Origin: Mycolicibacter heraklionensis
GTDB taxonomy: Bacteria > Actinomycetota > Actinomycetes > Mycobacteriales > Mycobacteriaceae
Assembly: GCF_001021505.1 (NCBI RefSeq)
Contig: NZ_LDPO01000018.1
Span: forward strand, 40,899 to 104,898
Reading direction: 5' to 3'
DNA length: 64,000 nucleotides
A program made the translations under genes and the position numbers. Every line of letters starts with the position of its first letter. The first letter of the stretch is position 1. Below are positions 36,997 to 45,082 of this stretch, in pieces. Below the pieces are notes generated by a model. That model made no database searches and was not told the DNA's origin. It was given only the letters and a program-made list of their open reading frames with translations.

Positions 36997-38957
36997 CGCG
37001 CTCTGTCTCCTTGCCATTCGTAGATGCTGGCCCCGCCATTGTCGTAGATCTTGGCCCACGACCGCGATTTCTCCAGTGACACTAGTCCGTCGGGCAGCGA
37101 GAACCCGCGGACCGTCGGGCTGCTGATCAGCACGTAGCGGATATTGAGGTCACGCACGGCGTCGGCCACCCGCGGATCGGTGTCGGCGTCGTCGGCGAAG
37201 GCCCAGAAGACGAACCGCTCCGGGCCGGGGCCCTGCTGCTGGGGGTAGTCGTAGTGCGTCCACAGCGGGTGCAGGTCGGCGACCGCATACATCCAGGCAC
37301 TGCCGTCGACGTTGGCGTTGCCGATCACGGTGTCGTGGGCGCCGGGCAGATCGGCCAGATACGCGTACGCCTGCAGGTCGCGGGCGTCGACCATCACCGA
37401 GTCGTACTTGTCGCCGAACAAGAACGCGTGGCGCGGCAGGTAATGCCAGGCCAGCCCAACCGTCGCGGCCACCAACAGCAGGCCGGTCACCAGCGGCCGC
37501 GCCCGCGGGCCCACCGGCTTCGAGACCAGCCTCGCCAGCGCCGCCAGGCCGATTCCGGCCATCGGGACCAACAGCAGCGTCATCGCCGCCATGATTCGGC
37601 GCGGGTCGCTGTAGAACAGGTCGGTGAAGGTGCCCAGCACCTTGCCCACCGCGCCGCCGATCGGAGCCGAGGACTGCACCACTCCCACCACCAGCACCGC
37701 CCACAGCGCCAACGGCCACCACACCCTGCGGGCCACCAGCACCGCCGCCCCCGCCGCGGCCAGAGCCACCAGTGCGTATTGGATCGGAAAGTCGTTGAGG
37801 TGACGGGTGTGCATCAGCAGCGCGTCCCGCAAACCCGACTTGCGGCCCTCGTGGGTGAGGAACGCGTGCCCGGCGATGATCTCGGCCTGCTTACGCACGC
37901 TCAGCAGTTGCGGCAACAGCAGCAGCCCGGTCGGGATCAGGACCCCGGCCAGCGCGAGCGTGTCACGCCGCTTCCCGCGCAGCGGGTTCCACAACGCTCC
38001 GTCTTTAGGGCACAGCCACCAGGCCGCCACCAGCAAGACGGTGACCACTCCGCCGGTCAGGTGGACCGAGAACACCCCCAGCAGCGCCAGCACCGCCACG
38101 CCGATCCGGTCTCGCAGCGTGCGGACCGCGGTGATCAGCGCGAACGCCGGCGCCACCAACCCGTAGGCCACCAGGTTGGGCATGGCGGCGGTGCCGAACT
38201 CGACGTAGGGCAGTGCGGTGAACGACGCCGACACTGCGGCGGCGGTGCCCGCGGAGACCGCGGTCACGGCGGGGCTCGTCACCCGCTGCAGCAGATTCCA
38301 GGTGAGCAGCGCGGCACTGACCGGAAACAGCCATACCGAGGCGGCCAGGCCGGCCACGGTGTAGCCGGTGGTGGGTGCGGCGCCGGTGAGTTGGCACAGC
38401 ACCGCGGTCAGCGCGTGGAACGCCGACGGGTAATACAGCGCGGCGTGGGTTTCGACGTTGCGCAGCTCGCCCATGTGGGTCGGTGAGGCCTGGCCGGTGT
38501 CGAGGATGAAGCGGACGGTGTTGGCGTGCCATACCGCGTCCCAGGTGCTGGGAATGCTCTGCCAATTCGGGATTCCCCGTACCGCGGCCCAGCCGATCAG
38601 CAATAGCCCCAGCAGCGCTCCGGCGGCCACCGTGAGGATCGGCCACACCGCCGGCGAGGGAGCTGCCACATGGATCCCGGGACGGCGCTCCAGCAAATAC
38701 CGTAGGCCCTTTGTCAGGCCGCCGGTCAATGCGCCGGCCACCACCAGTGCCAGCGCTGCAGTGGTTGCGTTCCAAGGGATTCCGAGCGCACCGAAAGGGA
38801 CGATGGCCAGGCCTACCACTCCGTAGGTCAGTGCCGGGGCCACTGCCACGGCTAATGGCCAGTTCAGGCCCGCACCGGCCGCTACGAGCGCACCCGGAAC
38901 CACCAGCAGCAAAAGCGCTGTGACCATTCCGAAGACCATTCCGAACCCCAGAAGCAC
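36993..38957 (-). CDS. GT-C membrane glycosyltransferase-like protein (Rv3779-like)
   Basis: This 654-residue polytopic membrane protein has at least a dozen hydrophobic segments in its first 500 residues and a soluble C-terminal part ending EWQGDRAR. It corresponds in position, length and character to M. tuberculosis Rv3779. That protein belongs to the GT-C class and has been implicated in adding galactosamine to arabinogalactan from a polyprenyl-phosphate donor. Here it is the first gene of the operon leading to bpa, rfbE, glfT1 and rfbD, and its TGA overlaps the GTG of bpa. The start is uncertain: GTG at 38957 gives the longest form, while ATG codons at 38939 and 38927 are alternatives. 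No clear ribosome site decides between them. Confidence 0.88.
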   Translation of the reverse strand: MLLGFGMVFGMVTALLLLVVPGALVAAGAGLNWPLAVAVAPALTYGVVGLAIVPFGALGIPWNATTAALALVVAGALTGGLTKGLRYLLERRPGIHVAAPSPAVWPILTVAAGALLGLLLIGWAAVRGIPNWQSIPSTWDAVWHANTVRFILDTGQASPTHMGELRNVETHAALYYPSAFHALTAVLCQLTGAAPTTGYTVAGLAASVWLFPVSAALLTWNLLQRVTSPAVTAVSAGTAAAVSASFTALPYVEFGTAAMPNLVAYGLVAPAFALITAVRTLRDRIGVAVLALLGVFSVHLTGGVVTVLLVAAWWLCPKDGALWNPLRGKRRDTLALAGVLIPTGLLLLPQLLSVRKQAEIIAGHAFLTHEGRKSGLRDALLMHTRHLNDFPIQYALVALAAAGAAVLVARRVWWPLALWAVLVVGVVQSSAPIGGAVGKVLGTFTDLFYSDPRRIMAAMTLLLVPMAGIGLAALARLVSKPVGPRARPLVTGLLLVAATVGLAWHYLPRHAFLFGDKYDSVMVDARDLQAYAYLADLPGAHDTVIGNANVDGSAWMYAVADLHPLWTHYDYPQQQGPGPERFVFWAFADDADTDPRVADAVRDLNIRYVLISSPTVRGFSLPDGLVSLEKSRSWAKIYDNGGASIYEWQGDRAR

Positions 38958-39063
38958 TGCACTAGTATGTCTGCCAAGGTGGCCCAGCTCCGTATTGCGG
39001 GGGAGCTATCTCGTTATCCGAGACGTTCACCGATCGATCTTGAGAAGTTCTAAGGTGGCTCGC

Positions 39064-40260
39064 ATGGCCTATGACGTCGCTCGAGTGCGTGGATTGCACC
39101 CGACGCTCGGTGACGGATGGGTTCATTTCGATTCGCCGTCCGGCATGTTGATTCCAGACTCGGTGGCCACCACCGTGTCGACCGCGTTCCGGGGGTCGCT
39201 GGCCAAGGCGGCCGGCCCGCACCCGGCGGCCCGGCGCAGTGCCGCGGTGCTGGTCGCGGCGCGCCAGGCGGTGGCCGATCTGATGGGCGCCGATCCCTCC
39301 GCGGTGGTACTGGGCCCTGACCGTGCGTTGCTGCTGAGTGCCCTGGCCGATGCCGCCTCGTCGCGGGTGAGTCTGGGCTACGAGACGGTGGTCACCCGCC
39401 TCGACGACGAGGCCAACATCGCCCCTTGGGTGCGGGCGGCCAACCGCTATGGCGCCAAGCTCAAATGGGCCGAGGTCGACATCGAGACCGGGGAGCTGCC
39501 GAGCTGGCAGTGGGAGAACCTGATCACTCCGTCCACCCGGCTGGTGGCACTCGCCTCGGCGTCGGGTGTGCTGGGTACCGTCACCGATCTTCGGCCGGTC
39601 ACCAAGCTGGTCCACGATGTGGGCGGGGTGGCCGTCGTCGACCACTCGGCCGCGGCGCCGTATCAACTGCTCGACATCAACGAGGTCGAGGCGGACGTGG
39701 TGGCCGTCAACGCGGCCTCGTGGGGCGGGCCGCCGGTGGGCGCGCTGGTCTTTCGTGACCCGGCGCTGATCGACACGTTCGGGTCGGTGTCGCTGAATCC
39801 GCACGCCGCGGGTCCGGCCCGCTTGGAAGTCGGCCTGCACCAGTTCGGGCTGCTGGCCGGACTGGTGGCCAGTGTCGAGTATCTGGCTTCGTTGGACGAG
39901 TCGGCCCGGGGCAGTCGGCGCGAGCGCCTGGCGATTTCGATGCAGTCGGCCGCTGGTTATCTGAACCGGCTGTTCGAATACCTGCTGAGCTCGCTGCGGT
40001 CGCTGCCGTTGGTGATGCTGATCGGCCAGCCCGAGGCGCGCATCCCGGTGCTCAGCTTCGCGGTGCGCAACGTGCCCGCTGAGCGGGTGGTGCAGCGGTT
40101 GGCCGACAACGGTGTGCTGGCGATCGCCAACGCCGGATCCCGGGTGCTGGATGCGATCGGGGTCAATGACATCGGGGGAGCGGTCACCATCGGGTTGGGC
40201 CACTACTCGACGATGGCCGAGGTCGACCAGCTGGTTCGTGCGCTGGCGTCGCTGGGTTAG
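39064..40260 (+). CDS. Class V aminotransferase-fold protein lacking the PLP lysine (Rv3778c-like)
   Basis: The ATG has AAGGTGG five bases upstream and gives 398 residues, the length of Rv3778c. The fold is that of the cysteine desulfurase/class V aminotransferase family: VHFDSPSG, PSAVVLGPDRALLLSALAD, VVDHSAAAPYQLLDI with Asp193 in the position that contacts the PLP ring nitrogen, and GARLEVGLHQF-like and SRRERLAISMQ segments. Where the family has an S-x-H-K motif binding PLP, this protein has AASWGGPPVGALVF (Ser219-Trp220), with no lysine. It may be a pseudoenzyme or use PLP differently. It is transcribed divergently from the Rv3779-like gene, 106 bases apart. Confidence 0.9.
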   Translation: MAYDVARVRGLHPTLGDGWVHFDSPSGMLIPDSVATTVSTAFRGSLAKAAGPHPAARRSAAVLVAARQAVADLMGADPSAVVLGPDRALLLSALADAASSRVSLGYETVVTRLDDEANIAPWVRAANRYGAKLKWAEVDIETGELPSWQWENLITPSTRLVALASASGVLGTVTDLRPVTKLVHDVGGVAVVDHSAAAPYQLLDINEVEADVVAVNAASWGGPPVGALVFRDPALIDTFGSVSLNPHAAGPARLEVGLHQFGLLAGLVASVEYLASLDESARGSRRERLAISMQSAAGYLNRLFEYLLSSLRSLPLVMLIGQPEARIPVLSFAVRNVPAERVVQRLADNGVLAIANAGSRVLDAIGVNDIGGAVTIGLGHYSTMAEVDQLVRALASLG

Positions 40261-40263
40261 ACC

Positions 40264-40359
40264 CCGGGATCCGCTTCGCCCGGCGCCGCCGCGCTTGCGA
40301 TCCCGCTCGGTTTATGGCGGGATCCTCTTCGCCCGGCTCCGCCGTGCTCGCGATCCCGC
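40264..40359. repeat. Pair of 43-bp palindromic intergenic repeats
   Basis: Copies at 40264-40306 and 40317-40359 are about 84% identical. Each ends GATCCCGC, and the second also begins with the inverse, GCGGGATC, so each can fold with self-complementary ends. Both contain CTTCGCCCGGC and GCCG...GCGATCCCGC. They fill the gap between the Rv3778c-like gene and the acyl-AMP ligase. They may be a small dispersed mycobacterial repeat or a terminator-like structure. Confidence 0.6.
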
Positions 40360-40406
40360 TACGCTGTGGGCCGTTACTCGAAGCACCCCTGAAGGTTGAT
40401 CAGAAG

Positions 40407-42287
40407 ATGGCAGAACCGACGACATCCCTAGCCCCCTTGGAGCTGGACTCCCTGGTGGACCTGATGCAGCAGCAGGCTGCACGTTTTCAGGACACACCGG
40501 CGTTCATCTTCTGCCCGGAAGGCGATGCCGAAGAGGCCCGGATCACCTACCGCCAACTGGACAGTCGTGCCCGTTCCATTGCGGCGGACCTGCAGCGCCA
40601 GGGTGCCGCCGGTGAGCGGGTGCTGGTGCTGTGCCGCCCCGGGGTGGACAGCGTCGCCGGACTGTTCGGCTGTTTCTACGCCGGCGCCGTCGCGGTCCCG
40701 GTCGACGAGCACTGGCCGATCCGCCGGATCGAGACCGTCGTCCCCGAAGCGGACGCGCGTTTCGCGCTGGCGACCGCCAAGACCCAGGCCAAGATGAAGG
40801 CCGCCGTGGACGGCCTGAGTTCCGGGCCGAAGCTGACCTGGCTGGCCATGGACGAAGTCGAGGACGACGGGTCGGGCTGGGAACTGCAGGATGTCAGCGC
40901 CGACAGTCTCGCGATGATCCAGTACACGTCGGGCTCCACCGGGGTGCCGAAGGGTTGCGTCCTGACCCACCGGAACTACCTGAGCAACCTCGAGATCATG
41001 CGGTGGGCCCTGAACCCAGCCGACGACGCACCGGTGATGAACAGCCCGATCAGCGGGGTGTCGTGGCTGCCGCAGTATCACGACATGGGATTCGTCGGGG
41101 GCATCGTCGGCACCATCTACGGCGGTCGCACCACCGTGCTGATGTCGCCGAGCGCCTTTTTGATGCGCCCGATTCGCTGGATGCAGGCGATATCGCGCTA
41201 CCAGGCGACGATCACCGCTGGACCCAACTTCGCCTATGAGGCCTGCGTCAAGCGCAGTACGGCAGAACAGCGCGCCGCCCTCGACCTGTCGAGCCTGTCG
41301 ATCGCCGTGGTCGGCGCCGGGCCGATCAGCTCCGAGACCCTGCGATCCTTCACCGAGGCATTCGCGCCGGCCGGCTTCCGGCCCGAGGCCTTCATTCCCG
41401 CCTACGGGCTGGCCGAGGCCACGCTGGGTGTGACCGGCATGTCCAACTCGCCGGTGCCGGTGGTCACCCACTTCGACCGGAGTGCGCTCGGTGAGGACCG
41501 GGTCGTCGAGGTACAGGCCGACGCGGCTGGGGCGGTGCCCCTGGTCGCCTGCGGCGCCAAGGCGGAGACGCAGGAAGTTCTGATCGTCGATCCTGAGACC
41601 CGGTTGCGCCGCGGTCCCGAGGAAGTGGGCGAGATCTGGGTGTCGGGGCCCAGCGTCGGCGTGGGCTACTGGAATCGCCCGGAGGAGACCGAGCACGCCT
41701 TCAACGCCCACCTGGCCGACACCGACGAGGGGCCGTATCTGCGCAGCGGCGACCTGGGCTTCTTCCGGGACGGCGAACTGTACGTCACCGGCCGGTGCAA
41801 GGACTTGATGACGATCGGCGGCTACAGCCACTACCCCAACGACATCGAGCTGACCGTGCAGGCCTGCCATCCGGCGCTGATGCCCAGCCGCGGCGCGGTA
41901 TTCCTGTTGCCCACCGAGCGTTACGCCCCCGAATACATGGTGGTGGTGCAGGAGGTGCACCACCACGAGGCGGTCGGGGTCGATCTGAATGAGCTGATCG
42001 AATCGATTCGGGCAGCGATCCGCGCCCACCACGGCATCGACGCGCAAGCCGTCATGCTGCTCAAGCCGATGCGGATCCCCACCACCACCAGCGGCAAGAT
42101 CCAGCGCAGTGCGTGCCGCGACCAGTACGTGGCCGGTGAACTGTCGGCGTTGGCCCATTGGGCGCAGCCGCGGCCGGAGAAAGCGGCCCCGGGATTCAAG
42201 GGTGCGCTGTTGGCCGGTCTGGGGCGGATGGTCGCGTCGGCTGTGGCGCACGGCCAGAGACCGCAGGACGGGCCGGGCGGGGCCTGA
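40407..42287 (+). CDS. Fatty acyl-AMP ligase (FAAL-type FadD)
   Basis: This 626-residue adenylate-forming enzyme has the ATP-binding YTSGSTGVPKG (Tyr173 onward), YGLAEATLGV (Tyr333), the ribose-binding Asp449 in LRSGDLGFF, GRCKDLMTIGGYSHYPNDIE, and a catalytic lysine at 564 in SGKIQRS. The style (SWLPQYHDMGFVGG, SAFLMRPIRWMQAIS, HYPNDIE) is that of FAALs, which activate fatty acids to acyl-adenylates and hand them to a polyketide synthase or acyl carrier protein rather than to CoA. The ATG at 40407 has GAAGG upstream and begins MAEPTTSLAP. Further upstream starts run into the palindromic repeats. No polyketide synthase or carrier protein is in the window, so the partner is unknown. Confidence 0.9.
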   Translation: MAEPTTSLAPLELDSLVDLMQQQAARFQDTPAFIFCPEGDAEEARITYRQLDSRARSIAADLQRQGAAGERVLVLCRPGVDSVAGLFGCFYAGAVAVPVDEHWPIRRIETVVPEADARFALATAKTQAKMKAAVDGLSSGPKLTWLAMDEVEDDGSGWELQDVSADSLAMIQYTSGSTGVPKGCVLTHRNYLSNLEIMRWALNPADDAPVMNSPISGVSWLPQYHDMGFVGGIVGTIYGGRTTVLMSPSAFLMRPIRWMQAISRYQATITAGPNFAYEACVKRSTAEQRAALDLSSLSIAVVGAGPISSETLRSFTEAFAPAGFRPEAFIPAYGLAEATLGVTGMSNSPVPVVTHFDRSALGEDRVVEVQADAAGAVPLVACGAKAETQEVLIVDPETRLRRGPEEVGEIWVSGPSVGVGYWNRPEETEHAFNAHLADTDEGPYLRSGDLGFFRDGELYVTGRCKDLMTIGGYSHYPNDIELTVQACHPALMPSRGAVFLLPTERYAPEYMVVVQEVHHHEAVGVDLNELIESIRAAIRAHHGIDAQAVMLLKPMRIPTTTSGKIQRSACRDQYVAGELSALAHWAQPRPEKAAPGFKGALLAGLGRMVASAVAHGQRPQDGPGGA

Positions 42288-42650
42288 GTTTTAGCCCCGC
42301 CGGGACCGCCGCTGTTGCCTGGCCGACTTGAGAGCGCTGCCCAGCAGGCCCAGGTTCGGCTTCCCGCCGCTGGCTGCTTGTTCGGGCGGTGAGGCCGGAA
42401 TCCCGCCCGTGTGTCGAGCTCCCGGTAGATGCTCGGGCTCTGTCGGCGGCGCCTCCCCCGCCAGAACACCCCTACCTTAGCGCCGCCACACCCCGCAGAA
42501 TATTCATTAACAAAACCCAAGAATCCTGCTTGGAATCAGGGTGCACACCGCGGTGACATGGGGATACGCCCTTCCCTTCCGATGGACATCTATCGCCTCA
42601 CGTGCAATTAACCAGGGTTTTTACGACTGTTTTCCTTATAAAAATTACGG
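42288..42650. other. Intergenic stretch without a recognised gene
   Basis: GC-rich at first, then AT-richer from about 42480. A minus-strand frame at about 42294-42450 reads like a basic protein tail (LGLLGSALKSARQQRRSRRG) but has no start codon. I see no convincing gene or terminator here. Confidence 0.4.
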
Positions 42651-42679
42651 TTCGACAAAGCGGAAAACTCATGTAAGTT
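42651..42679 (+). promoter_or_regulatory. Probable promoter of the LGLGDQT-repeat protein genes
   Basis: TTCGAC (42651-42656), a 17-base spacer and TAAGTT (42674-42679) resemble a SigA promoter. The expected start near 42686 leaves a short leader with a TAGGAGAG ribosome site at 42706-42713. Confidence 0.5.
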
Positions 42680-42717
42680 TAAGCAACGTCCGTAGTCAGT
42701 GTCCGTAGGAGAGCATG

Positions 42718-45021
42718 ATGCAGCTCGCGCTTCGCCCGTACGTCACCCCCGGTGTCGCGATCGCGGGTGCCGCGTTGATCGCAGTCAACGGGGCGGTTCC
42801 CGCGGCAGTGCTGCGGCCCCAAATCGAGCCTCGGCAGGCTCTTCACCAGGTTCAACAACTCCCGGTGAAGCTCACGGCCGACTTCTTCGGACCGTGGCAG
42901 GACCTGTTCACCAACACCGCCACCAACCTGGTGGCGATGGGGCAGGACAACGGGTGGGCCAATCTGCTCGAGCAGATCTTCACGGACCCGAGCTCGCTGT
43001 CGCGGCTCCCGGAGGTCTTCGACTTCCTGACGTCGATCATGCCGTCGATCAGCGGATCCGACCCGTTGATGGTCCTGCTCTCGCCGATCCTGACCATCGG
43101 TATGGGGATCATCGGCCCGCTGGTCACCGTCAATGACGCAATGCAGGACATTCTGAACCAGATCTTCAACCCCAGTGACCCGCTGGACCCGTTCGCGGCG
43201 ATCTTCACCGCCTTCCCGCGTCTGCTCGACGCGTGGCTGAACGGCACCAGCACCATCGATGTGGCGGGTCTCAGCATCCCGGCTTTCAACGGCCTGCTGG
43301 TCCCCGGTCAGAACCTGATCATCGACCAGACCGCCACCGAGTGGGCCGACAACCTCAACATCGGCGACCAGACCATCGCCAGCCTGCTCGACCAGACCGG
43401 GATCGGCACGCTGCAGGTGGCGGGGATGTTGACGGGCCTGCTGGACAGCGTCGGGCTCGGAGACGACACCCCCGTCGACGTCGTCAACGCCCTCGGCCTG
43501 GGCAGCCTTGAGGTCGCCAACGTGCTGACCACCGTCTTCGACGCGGTGGGCATCGGCAACCCCACCATCGCCGAACTCATGGACCAGCTGGGTATCGGCA
43601 ACGTTCCGGTCGCCGACATCGCCATCGACTTCACCCATGCGCTGGGCTTCGACAACCCGACGATCGTCGACCTTGCTGGCGACGTCGGTTTGGCCGACCT
43701 CAAGCTGGCCGACCTGGGCATGGACGTGCTCAACGCACTGGGTATCGGAGATCCGACGGTCAACGAGCTCCTCGGTGACATCGGCGCCGGCGACCTGACG
43801 CTCAATGGCCTGCTGCAAACAGCGGTGGACGCGCTGGGTCTCGGCGGTCAAACCGCGGCGGACATCCTTGACGCGACGGGTCTCGGTACCCAGAGCACCC
43901 ACGAGTTCATCACTTCGCTGCTCGGCGGGCTAGGCCTGGGCAACCAGACGATCATGGACCTGCTCAGTTCGGCTGGCATTGCCGACGCTGACCTAGGCCA
44001 GTTGGCCGCCAGCATCCTCGGCCCCTACGGCGACACCACGGTGGCCGAGGTCATGGGTTTCGCGGGCTTCGGAACGGTGACCGTCGGCAACATCACCGAC
44101 CTGTTGGGCATCACCAACCTGTCGGTGGGCACCATTCTCGGCAATCTGTCCTACATCACCGGCAATCTCACGATCAACGACATGCTCGCCGCTACCGGAA
44201 TGACCCCGCTGGACAAGGGTGGCGACGCCCTACTGACCGACTCCCTGGCGAGTATGACCATCGGCTCCTTCTTGGGCGACCAGTTGAACGCTCCACTCGT
44301 TTCGATGCTCGGCGCCACGGGCGAGATGACCCTCAACGAGATGATCTCCACGAACTTCTCGATGACGTTGGGTCAGATGCTCGAACAGTCGGGCATGGCC
44401 GATCAGACCCTGACCGACCTGGTGCTCGCCGGCATGCCCGACGCGCCGCTCTCGTCGCTGCTCGGCGTCATGGGCAACACCACCCTGTCGGACCTGATCA
44501 ACCAGCTGGTGCCCTCTGACCAGACCATCATCGACATGCTCAGCGCGTCGGGACTGGGCGACCAGACCATGAGTGAGCTGCTCAACCAGGCCTTCGGTGA
44601 CCAAACCGTCGCCAACGCACTGAACGACGGTGGCCTGGGCAGCATGCAGCTCGACGACATCATCCGGCAGGCGCTGGGACCGGGGACCGTCAACGACATG
44701 CTCAACTCGTTCGGCCTCGGCGGCCAGTCGCTCAGTGACCTGTTCGACCAGTTCTTCGGCGTCTCGACCATCGCCGACCAGATGCTCGCCCTCGGCCTGG
44801 GCGACCAGACCCTCAACGAGCTGATCGACTCGCTGTTCGGCACCTCCACGGTCAGTTCGCTGCTCGGCGACTTCGGCACCCAGACCGTCGACGAGCTCCT
44901 GACCTCCCTGGGCCTCGGGGATATGACCCTGATCAACGCGCAGATCGGCGAGTTCTGGGGCTCCGTGTCCTACTGGCTTGACGGCCTAGGGGACCAGATC
45001 ACGGCGGTGCTCAGTGGCTAA
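42718..45021 (+). CDS. Secreted protein with LGLGDQT-type 14-residue repeats, copy 1
   Basis: Two ATGs are adjacent (42715 and 42718). The second is better spaced from AGGAG and gives the MQxxLRPY start of the neighbour. The 767-residue product begins with a signal-peptide-like LRPYVTPGVAIAGAALIAV. A domain of about 190 residues follows (FFGPWQDLFTNTATN, LNGTSTIDVAGLSIPAFNG), shared with the proteins at 45083 and, in part, 60095. Residues from about 215 to 740 are degenerate repeats of 13-15 residues of the form LGLGDQTLNELIDSL. The pattern (Gly-x-Gly-Asp/Asn-x-Thr-hydrophobic-x-x-Leu-Leu) suggests a regular solenoid (inference). Some relatives of this N-terminus are labelled GjpA-type porins by pipelines; I cannot confirm that here. 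Confidence 0.85.
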   Translation: MQLALRPYVTPGVAIAGAALIAVNGAVPAAVLRPQIEPRQALHQVQQLPVKLTADFFGPWQDLFTNTATNLVAMGQDNGWANLLEQIFTDPSSLSRLPEVFDFLTSIMPSISGSDPLMVLLSPILTIGMGIIGPLVTVNDAMQDILNQIFNPSDPLDPFAAIFTAFPRLLDAWLNGTSTIDVAGLSIPAFNGLLVPGQNLIIDQTATEWADNLNIGDQTIASLLDQTGIGTLQVAGMLTGLLDSVGLGDDTPVDVVNALGLGSLEVANVLTTVFDAVGIGNPTIAELMDQLGIGNVPVADIAIDFTHALGFDNPTIVDLAGDVGLADLKLADLGMDVLNALGIGDPTVNELLGDIGAGDLTLNGLLQTAVDALGLGGQTAADILDATGLGTQSTHEFITSLLGGLGLGNQTIMDLLSSAGIADADLGQLAASILGPYGDTTVAEVMGFAGFGTVTVGNITDLLGITNLSVGTILGNLSYITGNLTINDMLAATGMTPLDKGGDALLTDSLASMTIGSFLGDQLNAPLVSMLGATGEMTLNEMISTNFSMTLGQMLEQSGMADQTLTDLVLAGMPDAPLSSLLGVMGNTTLSDLINQLVPSDQTIIDMLSASGLGDQTMSELLNQAFGDQTVANALNDGGLGSMQLDDIIRQALGPGTVNDMLNSFGLGGQSLSDLFDQFFGVSTIADQMLALGLGDQTLNELIDSLFGTSTVSSLLGDFGTQTVDELLTSLGLGDMTLINAQIGEFWGSVSYWLDGLGDQITAVLSG

Positions 45022-45082
45022 GCGGCAGGCAAACGTGGCCAAGCGACAGGGAAACTTCGGAACTTCCGTCCGGGAGGGCGTC

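Noticed and set aside
42294..42450. Possible small basic protein on the minus strand
   Set aside because: The frame reads plausibly but has no ATG, GTG or TTG start after its upstream stop codon.
45014..45082. GTG at 45014 as the start of the second LGLGDQT-repeat gene
   Set aside because: It overlaps the preceding gene's end and adds a basic segment not seen in the paralogue. The ATG at 45083 has a good ribosome site and the conserved MQxxLRPY start.
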